A stretch of 64,000 nt of DNA from NCBI GenBank assembly GCA_964023205.1, contig OZ026848.1, positions 27,267,912-27,331,911 of the forward strand, given 5' to 3'. Positions 10,238 to 23,730 of this stretch are shown here, in pieces; position 1 is the stretch's first letter; the number at the start of each line of letters is the position of its first letter. The stretch comes from Lutraria lutraria (taxonomy: Eukaryota > Mollusca > Bivalvia > Venerida > Mactridae). A model generated the notes under the pieces. It was given only the letters and a program-made list of their open reading frames with translations. It was not told the DNA's origin and made no database searches. A program made the translations under genes and the position numbers.

Positions 10238-11088
10238 TATGCCCCCGCATCGATAGATCTGGAGCATATTGTTTTTGGTCTCTCTGTTTGTCTGTCTGTT
10301 TGTACCAAACTTTAACCTAGCCTATAAAATCAAAACGCCTGCACCTACATTCATAAAACTTCATATGTAGGCTCCTCATGACAACCTCTACAGGACCTGT
10401 GCATTTTCAGGTCAGTAGGTCAAAGGTCACAGGGTCATTGTGTTTAAAAAAATTCCGACATTTCTTTTAGGATACTACTCCTACATTTTTCATGTGATTT
10501 TGACGAAACGTTCACAGACTTGTTGTTACCAAGAACCCCCACACATTAATCCGGGTTTTGTGATTCGATCATTTTTTACGGAATTATGGCCCTTTGTTTA
10601 TTTTGTGTGATTGTAACAGCGAAATACTCTTGTTTCCTTGTTTTCTCGAGGGATTTTGATAAAACTTTCATGGAACTATTGTTATCGAGATACCCAATGC
10701 ATGTTGTAAAGGTTTTAGTGATTCGATAGATTTTGACGGAATTATGGCCCTTTGTATATTTTGTGCATATGTAATATGTAGCGAAATACTCTTTTGTTTG
10801 CAACTTCTTCTGTATTTCTCAAGGGATTTTTACCAAACTTTGATAGAACTATTGTCACCAAGTTCACGAGCACATATTGTTAAGGTTTTGTGATTCGATC
10901 ATTTTTAGCAGATTTACGGCCCTTTGTTTGCCTGTACCAAACTTTAACCTTGCCTATTAAATCAAAACGCTACCACCTGCAATCATCAAACTTCATATCT
11001 TGGTTCATCATGACAATCTCTACAGGACCTGTGTATTTTCAAAAAGGGCAACCGAAGGGGGCATGGTGTTTATAAAACACATCTTGTT
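10238..11088 (+). mobile_element. Tandem-core element, family 2 (ATGCCCCC...), copy a
   Basis: It starts ATGCCCCC...GGAGCAT (hairpin), then a tctgtttgtctgtctgtttg microsatellite, then repeated blocks of about 150-240 bp containing the words tttgtacc, aaactttaacc, aattatggccctttgt and gattcgat. The 3' part reads cgaagggggcat, complementary to the 5' end, then a stem-loop GTGTTTATAAAACAC and ATCTTGTT. A perfect DR1 motif, aggtcaaaggtca, is at 10417-10429. Non-coding. Open frames here are chance. Confidence 0.8.
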
Positions 11089-11393
11089 AATTGTATGTTT
11101 ATGATGAAAAAATGTCGTCAACGACGATACTAATAAGGATTAATTACACTAATACTTGATGATCGACCGTTTAAAGTTGTATTGGGTCGGATAACCCGAT
11201 ATTAATTTCATATACTAGTATTGCCTCTTTGTCTGAAATTGATGACATGAAGTAATTTACCTATATTACTGAGGATCCATTCGTGCAATGTAATGAGTAG
11301 TAGTATTAGTAAAGAAAACAGTCAATCAATTTACATCTTAGTAATTGTTTTGACGAAGTTTCGTCATTTTTTTATTAAGTCACAGGGTTCTCA
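11089..11393. other. AT-rich spacer
   Basis: No feature that I can support. Confidence 0.4.
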
Positions 11394-11558
11394 ATAAGTT
11401 TTTAGCTAACAGGCCCAAAAGCTAGACTAACAGGCCTGCTAGGGGGTGTCTGGGCATTTTCTAGCAATATTTTATAAACTTTTGAGATCCTAACCGGCCC
11501 AAAAACATTTCTAACTTAAGCGACTAAATTTGCCTGCAGCCTGCTGTTATTGAGAACC
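11394..11558 (-). mobile_element. GTTCTC MITE, copy 1
   Basis: The terminal inverted repeats are GGTTCTCAATAA at the left and TTATTGAGAACC at the right, 165 bp apart. Two related copies lie at 39708-39883 (inverted relative to this one) and 62424-62592. Shared inner words include aggcccaaaagctagactaa and ctagcaatatttta. Non-coding. No clear target duplication. Confidence 0.8.
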
Positions 11559-12140
11559 ATATAAGTACAAATGTAGTATTTTATTAGAAGATTTTATTAG
11601 TCCCATTCGCCCTTTTTGTTGTTGAGCACATAAAAGTTTATAATTATATTGATATATTCTGTCCAATGTTTCTGGAGAGATATTTACTTAGCCACACAGA
11701 GTCTTGAATTCGCTCCTTGTGTAAGTTAGAACTTGTTAAATCAAAGCTCTAAAACGTCTGCTGTTGTTCGGAACTACAAAGCAATCAAAAGTTGAATTTC
11801 TTTGTAGGATGAGGCTTTGGGCTGAGTTTTGAAAACAGAGCGATAGTCCATAGCCTTCACTTACTCAGCACTTATGACTTTTGATGCAGACCAAATACTA
11901 CATGTTCGATTTTCTACACTATTGAAGTTGTTCCCGTTCCATGTGTTTTCAGTACTTTGATATATGTTACCCCATCTGTTCACCAAAAGTAGTTCAGCAA
12001 TTAGCATATATAGTCCTTTGTATACTCAACTTGTGCAGAATGTAAATATCTCATAAATGAAGACATGATTGAAGAACAAGTTATACGTTATAAGCATTAA
12101 ATTAATCGATTAGATAATTAACAATTTCCCGATGAACCAC
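11559..12140. other. AT-rich intergenic DNA
   Basis: No feature that I can support. Confidence 0.4.
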
Positions 12141-12159
12141 TTTTTGGCTTTAGAGTTTT

Positions 12160-12640
12160 TAGGATCGAGCTATGTCCGTCGTCCGTCCGTCGTCAACAAT
12201 TTCTTAAAACAACATCTCCTCATAAACCACTTGGTCAATTTCAACCAAACGTCACATGTGTGTTCCTTGAATGAAGCTCTAACTAAATTGTTCAAAGACT
12301 TCCATCCCATGAAGAACTCCGGTTGCTATGGCAACCAGAAGGACTTTTTTGAAAATCTTCAAAAATCTTCTTCTCAAAAACCAGAGGACCTAGAGCTTAG
12401 ATATGTAGTGTGTAGCATTGTCTGGTAGACCTCTACCAAGTTTGTTCAAATTATTGCCCTGTGGTCAAAATAGGCCCCGCCCAGGGGGGTCACTTGATTT
12501 ATATATGCTTATATAGGAAAGTTTTAAAAAATCCTCTTCTCCAAAACCACAAGACCTAGAGCTTAGATATTTTGTATGTAGCATTGTCTAGTGGATCTTC
12601 AAATTACGGCTGCAAGGTCAAAATCGTTGAAAAACGAAAT
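12160..12640 (+). mobile_element. Tandem-core element, family 1, fragment b
   Basis: The 5' hairpin is mostly lost. The piece begins ggatcgagctatgtccgtc with a gtcgtccgtccgtcgtc microsatellite, then caacatctcctcataaacca, ccagaggacctagagcttag and ggccccgcccaggggggtc as in copies d and c. The 3' stem is missing. The 98-codon frame inside it is a by-product of the repeat. Confidence 0.75.
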
Positions 12641-15600
12641 TGGTCGCACTGTAAGTGTTTTTAGAACTTTTGCATCAAAAAGCTTTTATCTATTTTTTTT
12701 GAGACGCTAAAAAAAGTGTAACGAATGCAGTGTCATTTTCCATTAAGACTTGTGATAAGATACAAGCTTGTTACTCTGTATAATTCCCAGTAGAAAACAC
12801 CCCGTAATATCTTAATATCTTGATGGGTATAATCGGTCATTGGCTCTTCCTTGCGTTTGAAAGTCAACCATTTATTATAGAATTTTGTTCGGCGACATTT
12901 ATTCATTTAAATGAAATTAGACTGTTTTAGTGTTAGTAAATCTGATTAAAACATTTAAAAGTAAAGGTTTTAAATGCTAAAGTTCATCGAAGGTCAGTGC
13001 TGCCATGACAACATCACGCAATAATTTCTACTAGATTCTAACTGTTAGAAATCATTTCTTTCAATATATTTTCTTAATGAACCATAGTTCCCTAATGATA
13101 CTCTAAGAAAGAATCGTGATATACATTGTATACAGAACTGTGCTATTCCCCGAATACGATCCAATAAAATTAATTATGTTTTCCTTAGTTGCTATTGTTC
13201 AGTGCATAGTGTTTGGTTAACTTCTTTTTTTGGAGCTCAGATCGATGTCTTGTCGGTATCATTCAGATACCTATTCTAATATGTCATGTCTTACATAACT
13301 CGTAATGTTCCTAGCTGGTTTATGGTTTTTGCACAAACGATATATTTTGAATGTATTACAGCTAACGTCATGTAAATCTTAAGTCTGTCCTGTTTTTAGT
13401 AAAATAGATAACATTTCCACTCAAGAAGGCACTGTTGCTAGGAAATAATTATAGTGTGTAACGAACTAATTAAGTAATATAAGTGATCAATTTTACGCCA
13501 AAATAAGAAACAAATATTAAACTAAGAAATCATGTCATTGATTTTAAAGGGGTTAGTCTTGTAGTCTAGAAATCACTTTCATTTGTATAAAACTTAGATA
13601 AATTGCTGTGCTTATGAACAACACTAAGTCTTGGTAAATTTCTTCAAAAGTGTAAATAAAATAAATTGCATTAGTATCACCGTATGAAGGGCCTTTGTGG
13701 TCTAGCCGCCAAACATCATACCGCCGACCAAACTTCATCTGTGAGGTAGCTGTCCATCTAGCTTACAGTTGGTCGATGAGTACCTGGAGTACGTCTAGTG
13801 TCTCCCTTTCCTGCTAAATCTGATAAATCGCCAATTGAACGTGGCCGTTTGTGAGACGATAAGCCCCACAGAAGAAACAACAATAATTATGATTGACTTT
13901 GGCTGTATATCGGTTACATATTCTCTAAATTTCAGCAAAGTTATTATCAATAAATAGCACCACAGTTACATTATATACATTGCTGGCATTTGGCTACAAA
14001 TCGACATTTGTAGACAACCCCTATAATCATTCTATCTGAACTTGCAGTCTTAGTCGAAGGCCTCATGTCATATTAATCGAGGCTTAGAATTCTGCCTTAT
14101 TCGTGTCAGTTATGCTCACCTTTACCTTTTCTCAACATGCGACTTCATTGGCAGTTTGTCTCGTATCATTGTTAGTTACTGTGTGGTTAGGTAATTATTT
14201 TACCCTTTTTATCATTACCCTATTCCTTCTCTTTTATTTATAAGAAGTCTAAATAGCAGTTTGCAGCATCCTACGTGTCGCTTAGTGTCACGTATATTTT
14301 ACTGCCACTCGTCGTAGAACACTTGGGGAATGCTTATTTTTTTCCCGGTACATTTGTTCAGTATATCTATCGAATGAAAACTTCATAAACCCTGCTCTCA
14401 AAGCTCCCAATCTACTTTCTTTTCTCTACCGTTATTTGATCCATTTGTTTTTAAGTTGAACACAAATTGGTACCAGCACAAAATATAAAAGGTTATTTGA
14501 TGTATTTATCAGTAATGGCAAAATCTTCTTCGTTTCTTCTTAAAACTTGTTTTGTTTTGTTGTCCTTGATCACAAATGATCTGTATTTCAGAAAACTCTC
14601 TTTAATTATATTGTCCGAATCTGGCCCCGTATTTACCCCGATGTGTCGCTTATACATATTGTTTATGTGCTCCCTTAAGTTGTTTAGACAAACAAAGTAC
14701 TATTAAAATATCTCTGTAATGTCTTTATACTGAGTAATTGAATAGTTTCCCGTATAGTCTTCAAGACTGATTTAACTGTTTTCTTATTTTAATTTTGTGG
14801 ATGTACCATTTACTCTATGTATTCAACTTATCACCAAATAGCTATCCAAGGTCTTACAATTATAGTCAGGCTCTGAGATGATACAACTTGAGATCAGACT
14901 TCAAACTCATACTTTGTCATATGGTCTTTCTTTGTTCCGCTTGAAGGAAACTACACAAGGTGCTACGCGCTAGGAACAAACTGGCTCACTCATGGAACTT
15001 GTTTTAAACAAACATCTAGAGCGTGAAATGGTCTTGAAATGATTGGAGATATAGCAGAAAAATAATCCTAGAATGCAGCGGTTTGTCCATGAGCCACAGG
15101 ACAACATGACAAGCGAAGCTAATTCAAGCAACCGATAGAGTTGCTTAGAATCTAACAATATTCTCAGTGTAGGCCGGTAAGCCAATCAGTTAATAAAAGC
15201 TACTCTTAATCCTGCGCGAGGTAATAAAATGACTGGAAAATATCGTCTTTGATACAAGGGGTATTCTAGAGGAAGTCTTTAAATTTACTTTCTGAATTTA
15301 TGGCGGAACCATTTTAAAACACCATCACAACCAGCTAGACGGATGTCATAAAATGTACTGCCATTTTCAGAATTGTCATTTTCTGAGACAATGTTATTTG
15401 GTTTTATGATGTAAGTAAAATCTGCCTTTGATAACAACTACACGATTAGTTACAATCGTCTCCTTTTTTGTTTTGTCCACCAGAAAATATCATGCAATAT
15501 TACATTAATTTCGGAAGCTCATAATGACTCGTTTTGAATTTCTCATAGTATATTGTGAACATAAAAGTACCAGTTTAAAATTTGGTGCATGTTGATGAAA

Positions 15601-15870
15601 AAAGCAAGTCTAGTGGTTTACGATTTTTGTGTATTTTAGCATGTTTTGTGTGTTTCTTTGTATTTTTACGTGTTTTATGCATTGACTTTTGTTTCATGTG
15701 GTTTTATGTGTTGTATTATGTTAATTGTTGTTTGTACGATTCTAGTGTATTCCTGGGGGACCGAATAATTACACCATTTAATCTTCTAATAATTACTTCA
15801 TTAAATCTATCAATAATCACTATTACCTCATTTCCATTTGTTCAGGAAAAAAGCAGTCGTCTTTATTATT
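12641..15870. other. Gene-poor AT-rich stretch
   Basis: No convincing gene. The GC-richer segment 13690-13860 (gtggtctagccgcc, then tggtcgatgagtacctggag) may be a decayed tRNA-derived SINE, but I cannot show both promoter boxes. 15273-15415 shows weak colinear similarity to 25931-26080. The 102-codon frame at 15582-15890 is low-complexity T-rich sequence running into the next element. Confidence 0.4.
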
Positions 15871-16751
15871 GTCGAGCCCGCCTGTGGTGAGCTCGACAGA
15901 GTCGCCACAATGGCGGTTGCGTGTCTGTACGTTAGTTAGTTAGTGTGTCCGTCCGGATCCTTGTCCGGGCTGTATCTCCCTTATGCATTGACACTTTTTA
16001 AAATAACTTGGCATAATTGTTAAACACCATGAGACGGTGTGCAGTGCGCAAGATCCAGGTCTCTAGCTCAAAGATCAAGGTCACACTTAGAGGTCAAACG
16101 TCAAAAATGAGCATTATAGACCTTGTCCGGGCTGTATCTCCCTTATGCATAGAAACTTTTTAAAATAACCTGGCATAATTGTTAAACACCATGAGACGTA
16201 GTGCAGTGCGCAAGATCCAGGTCTCTAGCTCAAAGGTCAAGGTCACACGTCAAAAATGAGCATTATAGACCTTGTCCGGGCTGTATCTCCCTTATGCATA
16301 GAAACTTTTTAAAATAACTTGGTATAATTGTTAAACACCATGAGACGGTGTGCAGAGCGCAAGATCCAGGTCTCTAGCTCAAAGGTCAAGGTCACACTTA
16401 GAGGTCAAACATAAATAATCATTATACACCTTGTCAGGGCTGTGTCATCTTATGCATTGAATTATTTGAAAATGACTTGCCATAACACAATGAGACCATG
16501 TGTCTTGGGCAACACCCTGGTTTTCATAGGTCAAAGGTCAAGATTACACATTCGGTCAAATATACATTTTTGTATTTTACTTGTCTGGGCTGTGACTTCT
16601 GTTTGCATTCAAGGATTTTGAAATAAATTGGTATAAAACTTTACTTCAATGAAATGATGTGTCATGAATATCACCCATACTTGTAGTTCAAAGGTCAAGA
16701 TCACAAGCTGGCTATATAGGGGGCTCGACATGTTGCCCTTGGGCTTCTAGT
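15871..16751 (+). mobile_element. Tandem-core element, family 3 (GTCGAGCCC...GGGCTCGAC)
   Basis: It begins with a hairpin, GTCGAGCCCGCC...GAGCTCGAC, followed by gttagttagttagtgtgtcc. The core has four clear units and a decayed fifth of 149-162 bp, starting ccttgtccgggctgtatctc (15959, 16121, 16270, 16429, about 16577) and each holding gctcaaaggtcaaggtcac-type words. It ends gggggctcgaca, stem-loop GCCCTTGGGC, then TTCTAGT. A perfect DR1 is at 16528-16540. The layout is the same as families 1 and 2, with different sequence. No coding potential. Confidence 0.8.
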
Positions 16752-19700
16752 TGCCCGACTGATCATATTCTTTGGTGCCGTTCCTAAAGTTCATATAATA
16801 AGCAAAAATATCAGAACTATTTGGGAAAGAATTTTACCACCAAGTACGCAAGATATGTTCAGAAGAAAAAGAATTGCGACCTATCTGCCTTATTCTATTT
16901 TTAGGTGAAGAATTCGTAAACATATTTATCCTCAAAAGAATTAAAGTGCATGTTCAGATAGGGACAAGGAACACCAATTAAATCAATTTTAGTATGAGAC
17001 GCACTGGTTGGTCTACTACTTGGGTTGCCTGTTTTCATGGTCGGGTGTTAGGCGCATGACATGCATGGTCGAATGTTTGTGGCGTATTCCATGCATTATC
17101 ATATTTTTGGCATATGACATTTCCTAGCAATTCGTTATCAATTTCTATTGAACGACGAAAGTCTACTGGGTAATTAGTCTGATAAACTTGCCCAATTAAG
17201 TATGAAGATAAAGAACTTTGAAGTTAATTGCAAACCAATAAGCTGAAGTAATTAGTCTGTACTTTTTAATTCTTAGAACATGATGTGACCTTGTTACTAC
17301 CAGGAAACATACTCAATAAAACGTTCATATTAAAATCACTTGTTGGACTTCAGAAAACTGTCCTTAATTGTGTACTTGAGAAAAAGCAGAAACTGATTTG
17401 AGTATAAATTTTAGTTATAACAAGGCGGTAGTGTTGAAGTGGTCTCCTTGTATGTGTATATTAATGTTACTGTGTTGTTAACGTTGCATCAATAGGTAGT
17501 GACTTTTGCAGTTCTAACGACGGAGGAAGGCATCAGACGCGCGTCTGAACACCTACATTTCTCGTGCGTAAACTAGTTGGACAACTTTCTATCATGTGAA
17601 GTTTGTCTTGTCCTTGGTGTAGCTAGCAATTACTAGTCAGAGACCTTTACCAATACCATTCCACATTATGTATGCAATAATGAGAAGGTATCATTGTCAG
17701 GAAGAATTTAGAAATCTCACCGAAAAATAAGTGGTCATTGTAATGAGTTTTATTCCATATTATTTGTTTGCGTCATACAATGGTAGAAGACTTGTTGGTA
17801 AATTAATGGGTTTGATGTACTTATTATTTCTTTTAAGTTATATCAAATGTTCTGCTATAAGCACTCATGTAGTATTGTGTGCAGATTGATATGAGTTATA
17901 TATGAGTTGTTTTGGTTTTTATGCTATGGTTTCCTGTGTAGAAAACTGGATCTCTTCGCCTAAAGCTTTTTCTTGAAAACTGTTCTGTAATACACAAATC
18001 TCTGTTGAAATGGCTTATACCTAACAACATTCAAGTCTCTGTATATTACTATGACCCCTCTCCATCTAAGCTAACGAAAGTAACAAACACTTGAAACTAA
18101 ATCAAGGGACCAGCATCAGTCGGTTGCTCATGATACCGATGCTTCTAACAACGAAGTTTAATATAATGTTACAATGTAGTTTGTCAAACACAATGCAGGT
18201 CAACAAAAACAGAATATTCCCACTTTTGACATTGGTGAGTGACACAATTGTAATTGGAAATTCGTAGAGAAATGCTGAAGTGTTAAAAGTGTTCGCTTAA
18301 GTTAATCAAATTCTTATAAAATCGTGCAAAATTTGTATTGCTGGTTTTTGCGATTGCTTCTTTCGATATCTGATCAAATCTATTGAATTAAAATCTAATA
18401 GTTCTTCGGTGGAGATTTTTTTAAATTTTGTTGAAAATATTTGATAGAATTTTTCGATTTTTTATTGATAAAAGAGGCTTTCTGTCACATAACGCCTAAA
18501 CATATTATCTCAAATTGGAGCAAACAGACCTTGGGGAACCGTTATAGTTTTTTTAGGTTTTCATCTATGAAATTTCTAAAAACACAGACTATCCGTATTG
18601 TCCCTTTGAAATTGCATAGAAATCTATGGGAGTTGCCAATATTTGATGGATGAACGAAAGGATTAAGTGGATTTCAATAAAATTTTACTGTAAATCGATG
18701 CAAAAATCCCCGATATATCAATCTAATTTTATAAAGAAAATAAATTCAGTCACAGTGATGTATTGTCAGATTTTCTCACATATATTTTTCAATAATATAT
18801 GACAACAACTCATACAGAACTTTCAAAATTTATTGTAAAATGAATCCAAGTATTTAGGGTAACCATCAAAGAAATAACGATAATTTGGCAATTCTATTTT
18901 ATAATATTATAAAACTTATGCCCACGAATGAGCAGTTACAAAGAACAGTGTAGTATAATGGATAAAAACCTTAATTTGAATTTGGGGGTTTCCATTAAAT
19001 TTAATGTTTTATTATGTTATCAAATTATTGCCAGGTGATAATAAACTGATTCTAGGCAATTTCCTTGGTTTTGGACAATAGCCCCTATGTGTGTCGGCAT
19101 TTGTAAATACTATTAGTATGTTATTGAATTTTGCAAAATGATAATTTGATTTTCAGTATACCAGTAATGGTATTTCCATATAGTACGTGATAACTGAAAA
19201 CAGTTAATTCTATTTACTTTATGTTCTCCACAGTGATAATTACTTTTAATATAATCGACATCTCGATCACGTCTCTCGATTTTATAAGGGAGATAAGGGT
19301 CAAGCAAGTCATTTTCTAGCATGTTCAAAAGCTACCTTTGTTAAAATTGTAATGATACGGGTGGATTTGTATAGGTTGCCTCTGATACATCCTTATACAG
19401 TAAAACATCCAACTCATTGTAACGACCACTAGTTTCACTAAGGCTAGCTAAAATCATGTTTGAGGTTACTTGACAAGAAGTAGAGAGGTAAGTCGCAAAA
19501 CCTTTCCTGTTGAACTATGGTGGTACGTTACGTTCCAAGATATTTTCCTACTTTGGATTGGTTTAGTGTTGTTTTATGGTGCATCAACAACAAAATTAAT
19601 GGTCATATAGCACGCACTAAAGTAGTAGTTTGGAGGTATGTTACGTCCCAAATGTTTTCCTATTTAGGATTGTGCTGTTAGGAATCATGTTCAATAGAAT

Positions 19701-20777
19701 TTAATGCGGAATTAAGCGACCGACTTACTCATAACACTTGACCCAAAAGTTATGTCAGCAATTTTGACAAAAACATTTTTTTTTACCATCCTTAATTTAT
19801 AGAAAAAAACGAATACTCGTACCTTCCTATATAGCCACTGTTAAAATTCGCATTACGGTGTTACTTTTTCTGCATTCATCATCCTTAGATAGCCAGAATT
19901 CATCAGGCTATAAGTAAAACATATTGATCATTACTTATCTCTCATGTTACATATTCCATTTTAATACTCTCTAATAAGAACATCATTTATGGCTTCCTTT
20001 GTTGATGTCATGGTAGCCCACGCTTTTTAACATACGTACATTTGACATTTCAGTTTGTCCGATTGTACATTATATATCTAATTGATTGTTGACGTACTTT
20101 TGTTCACAAATATGATAAAAAGGATGGTATACTTAAATAAATGTCTATCATTGTCAGTGTCAGTCATGTTAGGTGTGTGATAGAGCGCCGGAATATTTGA
20201 ACAAAGGACACATGCACTTGAGCAGTTTGTTTGTTCTTGTAGTTTGTGTTTGCTAGCATCACATACGTAAATATGTCTACATTGTTGTTCTACTGCTTTA
20301 AAGGGGCATGCCCTGGAACTGCTGTGTCTTGGGTTTTATACACCAAAAATGCGTTTATCACTTGTAAAAACAATTATTACCGAAAAGTCAAAGAAGAATG
20401 TGCCTTCAAAAATGGCCCTATAACGCGCGCGTGGGTATTTATATGCCGTTTTAAATAAAAGGCTGTATTTCCGATTCGTCTGAGAATTTAACTTAGCGTG
20501 CGCGCTGCCTTTCAAGCAGCAAAACAATGATATTTACCCATAATTGATCGATAGATAAGCTTTATGTCGCAAGCAATGAACATGACATAAGCAATACTTA
20601 CCATTTCACAGTTTGTTGACATTTTTTCCCGCTTTTGACAGATCCCGAAAGGGTCGAGTTATGAAAATGACGAATATTTTTGTAAGGCGTAATCGGCAGG
20701 TTTGGTAAATCTTGAAATGTGTGTTTTGAGTCAACTAGCGGGATATTTCGTAAATATTTCACAGGACTTTCATTAAT
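16752..20777. other. Gene-poor AT-rich stretch
   Basis: No gene that I can support. It holds a perfect 16-bp palindrome, TCAGACGCGCGTCTGA (17533-17548). A GC-richer patch at 20296-20520 (aaaggggcatgccctgg through gcgtgcgcgctgcc) looks like an interspersed repeat, but I see no second copy in the window. Confidence 0.4.
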
Positions 20778-21580
20778 TATGCCCCCCTTCGAAGAAGAGG
20801 GGGTATATTGTTTTGCTAGCCTGTCGGTCTGTCTGTCTGTATGTCGGTAGACCAGTTAGTTTCCGATGGATAACTCGTCAACGGATTGACCGATGGGCCT
20901 GATACTTCGCAGGTACATTGGCTTTGGACAGTAGATGACCCCTATTGAAATTGGGGTCACTAGGTCAAAGGTCACTGTGACATTGAGTGTGAAAATCGTT
21001 TCCGATCGATAACTCGTCAACGGATTGACCGATGGGTCTGATACTTCGCAGGTGCATTGGCCTTGGACAGTAGTTGACCCCTATTGAAATTGGGGTCACT
21101 AGGTCAAAGGTCACTGTGACATTGACTGTGAAAATCGTTTCCGATCGATAACTCGTCAACGGATTGACTGATGGGTCTGATATTTTGCAGGTGCATTGGC
21201 CTTGGACACTAGGTGACCCCTATTGAAATTGGGGTCACTAGGTCAAAGGTCAAGGTCACTGACATGGAGTGTGAAAATCGTTTCCGATCGATAACTCTTT
21301 AACGGATTGACTGATTGGCCTTATACTTCGCAGGTGCATTGGCCTCGGACACTAGGTGACCCCAATTGAAATTGGGGTCACTAGGTCAAAGGTCAAGGCC
21401 ACTGTGACATGGAGTGTGAAAAACGTTTCCCATCGATAACTCGTCAACGGATTGACTGACGGGCCTGATACTTTGCAGGTGCATTGGCCTTGGACAGTAG
21501 ATGCCCCCTTTTGAAATTGGGGTCACTAGGTCAAAGGTCACTGTGTCATGGAGTGAAAGTAGTTTCGAAAGCCTAACCTA
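20778..21580 (+). mobile_element. Tandem-core element, family 2-like, copy b
   Basis: It starts atgccccccttcgaagaaga, which folds back through the GGGGG at 20809, then a tctgtctgtctgtatgtc microsatellite. The core has five units of about 135-145 bp, each starting gtttccgat(c/g)gataactc and each ending in ggggtcactaggtcaaaggtca. Perfect DR1 motifs occur at 20962, 21101, 21240, 21383 and 21528. The 3' stem-loop terminus is absent, so the copy is 3'-truncated. Related to the 10.2-kb element by its 5' end only; the core differs. Confidence 0.8.
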
Positions 21581-23589
21581 ACTCCCGAAACGAACAAAAA
21601 AAACTTAATATTATTAAATGAATGACATATAAAATAGTTACATCAGTTTAAAAAATGTCATCTGGTTGTCCTGTCTGAATTATTGCGTACAAAAAATGGA
21701 CACGGACAATTAAGAGCTAGTGAGAAAATTACATTCTAAAGGTAATACATGTAGTTTCAGCATGTTATTAATCACCATTGGTCTTGTTCGTATGAAATTA
21801 GGAAACTTATTTACAACATTTCAATGTAAAATTGCTCTTACCACGGTCAAGAATAACGGGAGTATGTGTGGCTTTTTGTAGTTGTGTATTATACATGTAT
21901 AGTCATTCAGACTGTACCACTTGTCCATCTTACTGTCAGTGTTGCTTTTTGAATGTCGCACTTCGTAATTGTGTGGCTTAATTTTTGCAGCTTATGAAGA
22001 AATTAAGACGATATGAATAAGAAATTAAAGTAGAAATAAATGAAAACTACAAAATTAAAATAAGTTGTTAAATATAGTTGTTTTGGGGCAGTCACTATTA
22101 TTTGTACACGAGAGATGTAAGGTTATTCTTAAAGAATCGTTGTTCGTCTTCAACTTAGGTCATCCTAAAAATTGGTTAGCAGTTACGCGATCAACTCATT
22201 CAAAACGGTATTTTAGCAAATTTTAATTTTGTTTCTTCATTCTAGTTTTTCATTTTCAGTACAAGCAAAAATGCTTACAAAAATTCGTACCTACCTATCT
22301 ACTGTTGGTATTTGAGTCGCGTAACCATAAACCTATATTATTGGGGTAGCTCAATAGGTCATCAGAATGGTCGGTATATCCGATTGACCAAAAAGATGCT
22401 TGTGTGTCTCTCCATTGTTGGCAAATAACTGGATTCCCTTTGGTCAATATCGAGAACAAATTTTATATAGGTTGGCAGGATACAAGGCCATACTATAACA
22501 TGTCCATATAAGCGACTTCAGCAAACAATATGTATCATGTTGAATCGTTGATCAGACATAAACAAGCATTTTCTTTCCTTTTATATTAAACATGGGTATG
22601 TATGTTGTATGGTTATGTTTTTTGTGCAATGCTCATTTCGTTTTGTTCTCTATAATTATTTTTCAAAGAACAATATGTTTATCAATTTTGTTTCAATGAT
22701 TTTAGTAAATATCGAATAAATACAGTAGAACATGCGTGATTATACTGATCGAGTTGATGGGGATTCGAGCAGTTACTTCATTTCGCTTTTATTTCGCTAT
22801 ATCTATTACAATGAAATGATGCATTCCGTGTATAAATAACATCTACACTGTATATCATTCTTTGTAAAATCCAATTTAACTTGGTCGCGTATTACTGTGC
22901 ATTCAGTGACAATATAGGAGTAGCTTTAAGACCATACGGGTTTTGCGTTCACTTGTTTTCAATTTATCAGCGTTTTCAGATGGACAATAATAAGTGCCAT
23001 GTAATGGCCTTTTTGAATCATATTTATTAAGAACGTGTTAACAATAGCAGTTACGTAACCTGCTAACACCAAAGAATGCATTCCCACTAGGGCAAATATC
23101 TATATATATGCTATTTTTTACTGTTCGGTGTCACTTAGTAATACTTTTGTCATTCCGGGAATAAGTTCCCGATTTTTTACCATTAATCCAGTGGGCAAAA
23201 CACCTTAACTTTCAGCGAATAATTCCCTATGGTGGTATATACGTATTATTAGATTTCCTGTTAGAAATAAGTACATCTATAGAGGATATATTGAATTATA
23301 CATTATACAAAGTGATAATGCAATTTCTATTAACTGACAATCGTCCCAAGGTGCTGCCGCACAACTTACAGTAATTATATTTGCCTCATGGTAGGAATGT
23401 TCCTTGTTTACACACACTTTGTGTTAGTGATATTACTCATATATTAGGCGTACAGCAGTTCTTGATATCCGCTAGCACGACAATATTTTTCTCTGCCGGT
23501 GTTTTCATGTGCATATGAACAACAGTCGAACCTGTGCTAGCGGCCACATCCGAAGAAAGGGCTACCCTGTGGATTAAGGTCATTCTTTT
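21581..23589. other. Gene-poor AT-rich stretch
   Basis: No feature that I can support. Confidence 0.4.
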
Positions 23590-23712
23590 AAAAAACCTTC
23601 TTTGCTTTTTTGGGAACAAAATGGCCTCCGAATAAAAGCCACCGGTCAATAAAGACCCCAGTATGTTTTTCTCAAGGATGGCCATGTTCACAGGTTTGAA
23701 TGTTATCTCCAT
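23590..23712 (-). repeat. Dispersed repeat fragment shared with 3652-3720
   Basis: The reverse complement contains gtgaacatggccatccttgag, then ctttattgaccggtggc and ttttattcggaggcc, matching 3652-3720 with divergence. The 91-codon minus-strand frame here is a by-product of the repeat. Confidence 0.55.
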
Positions 23713-23730
23713 TCTCCACGCTCACCAGAG

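Noticed and set aside
23437..23712. 91-codon minus-strand frame
   Set aside because: Most of it is the dispersed repeat shared with 3652-3720.
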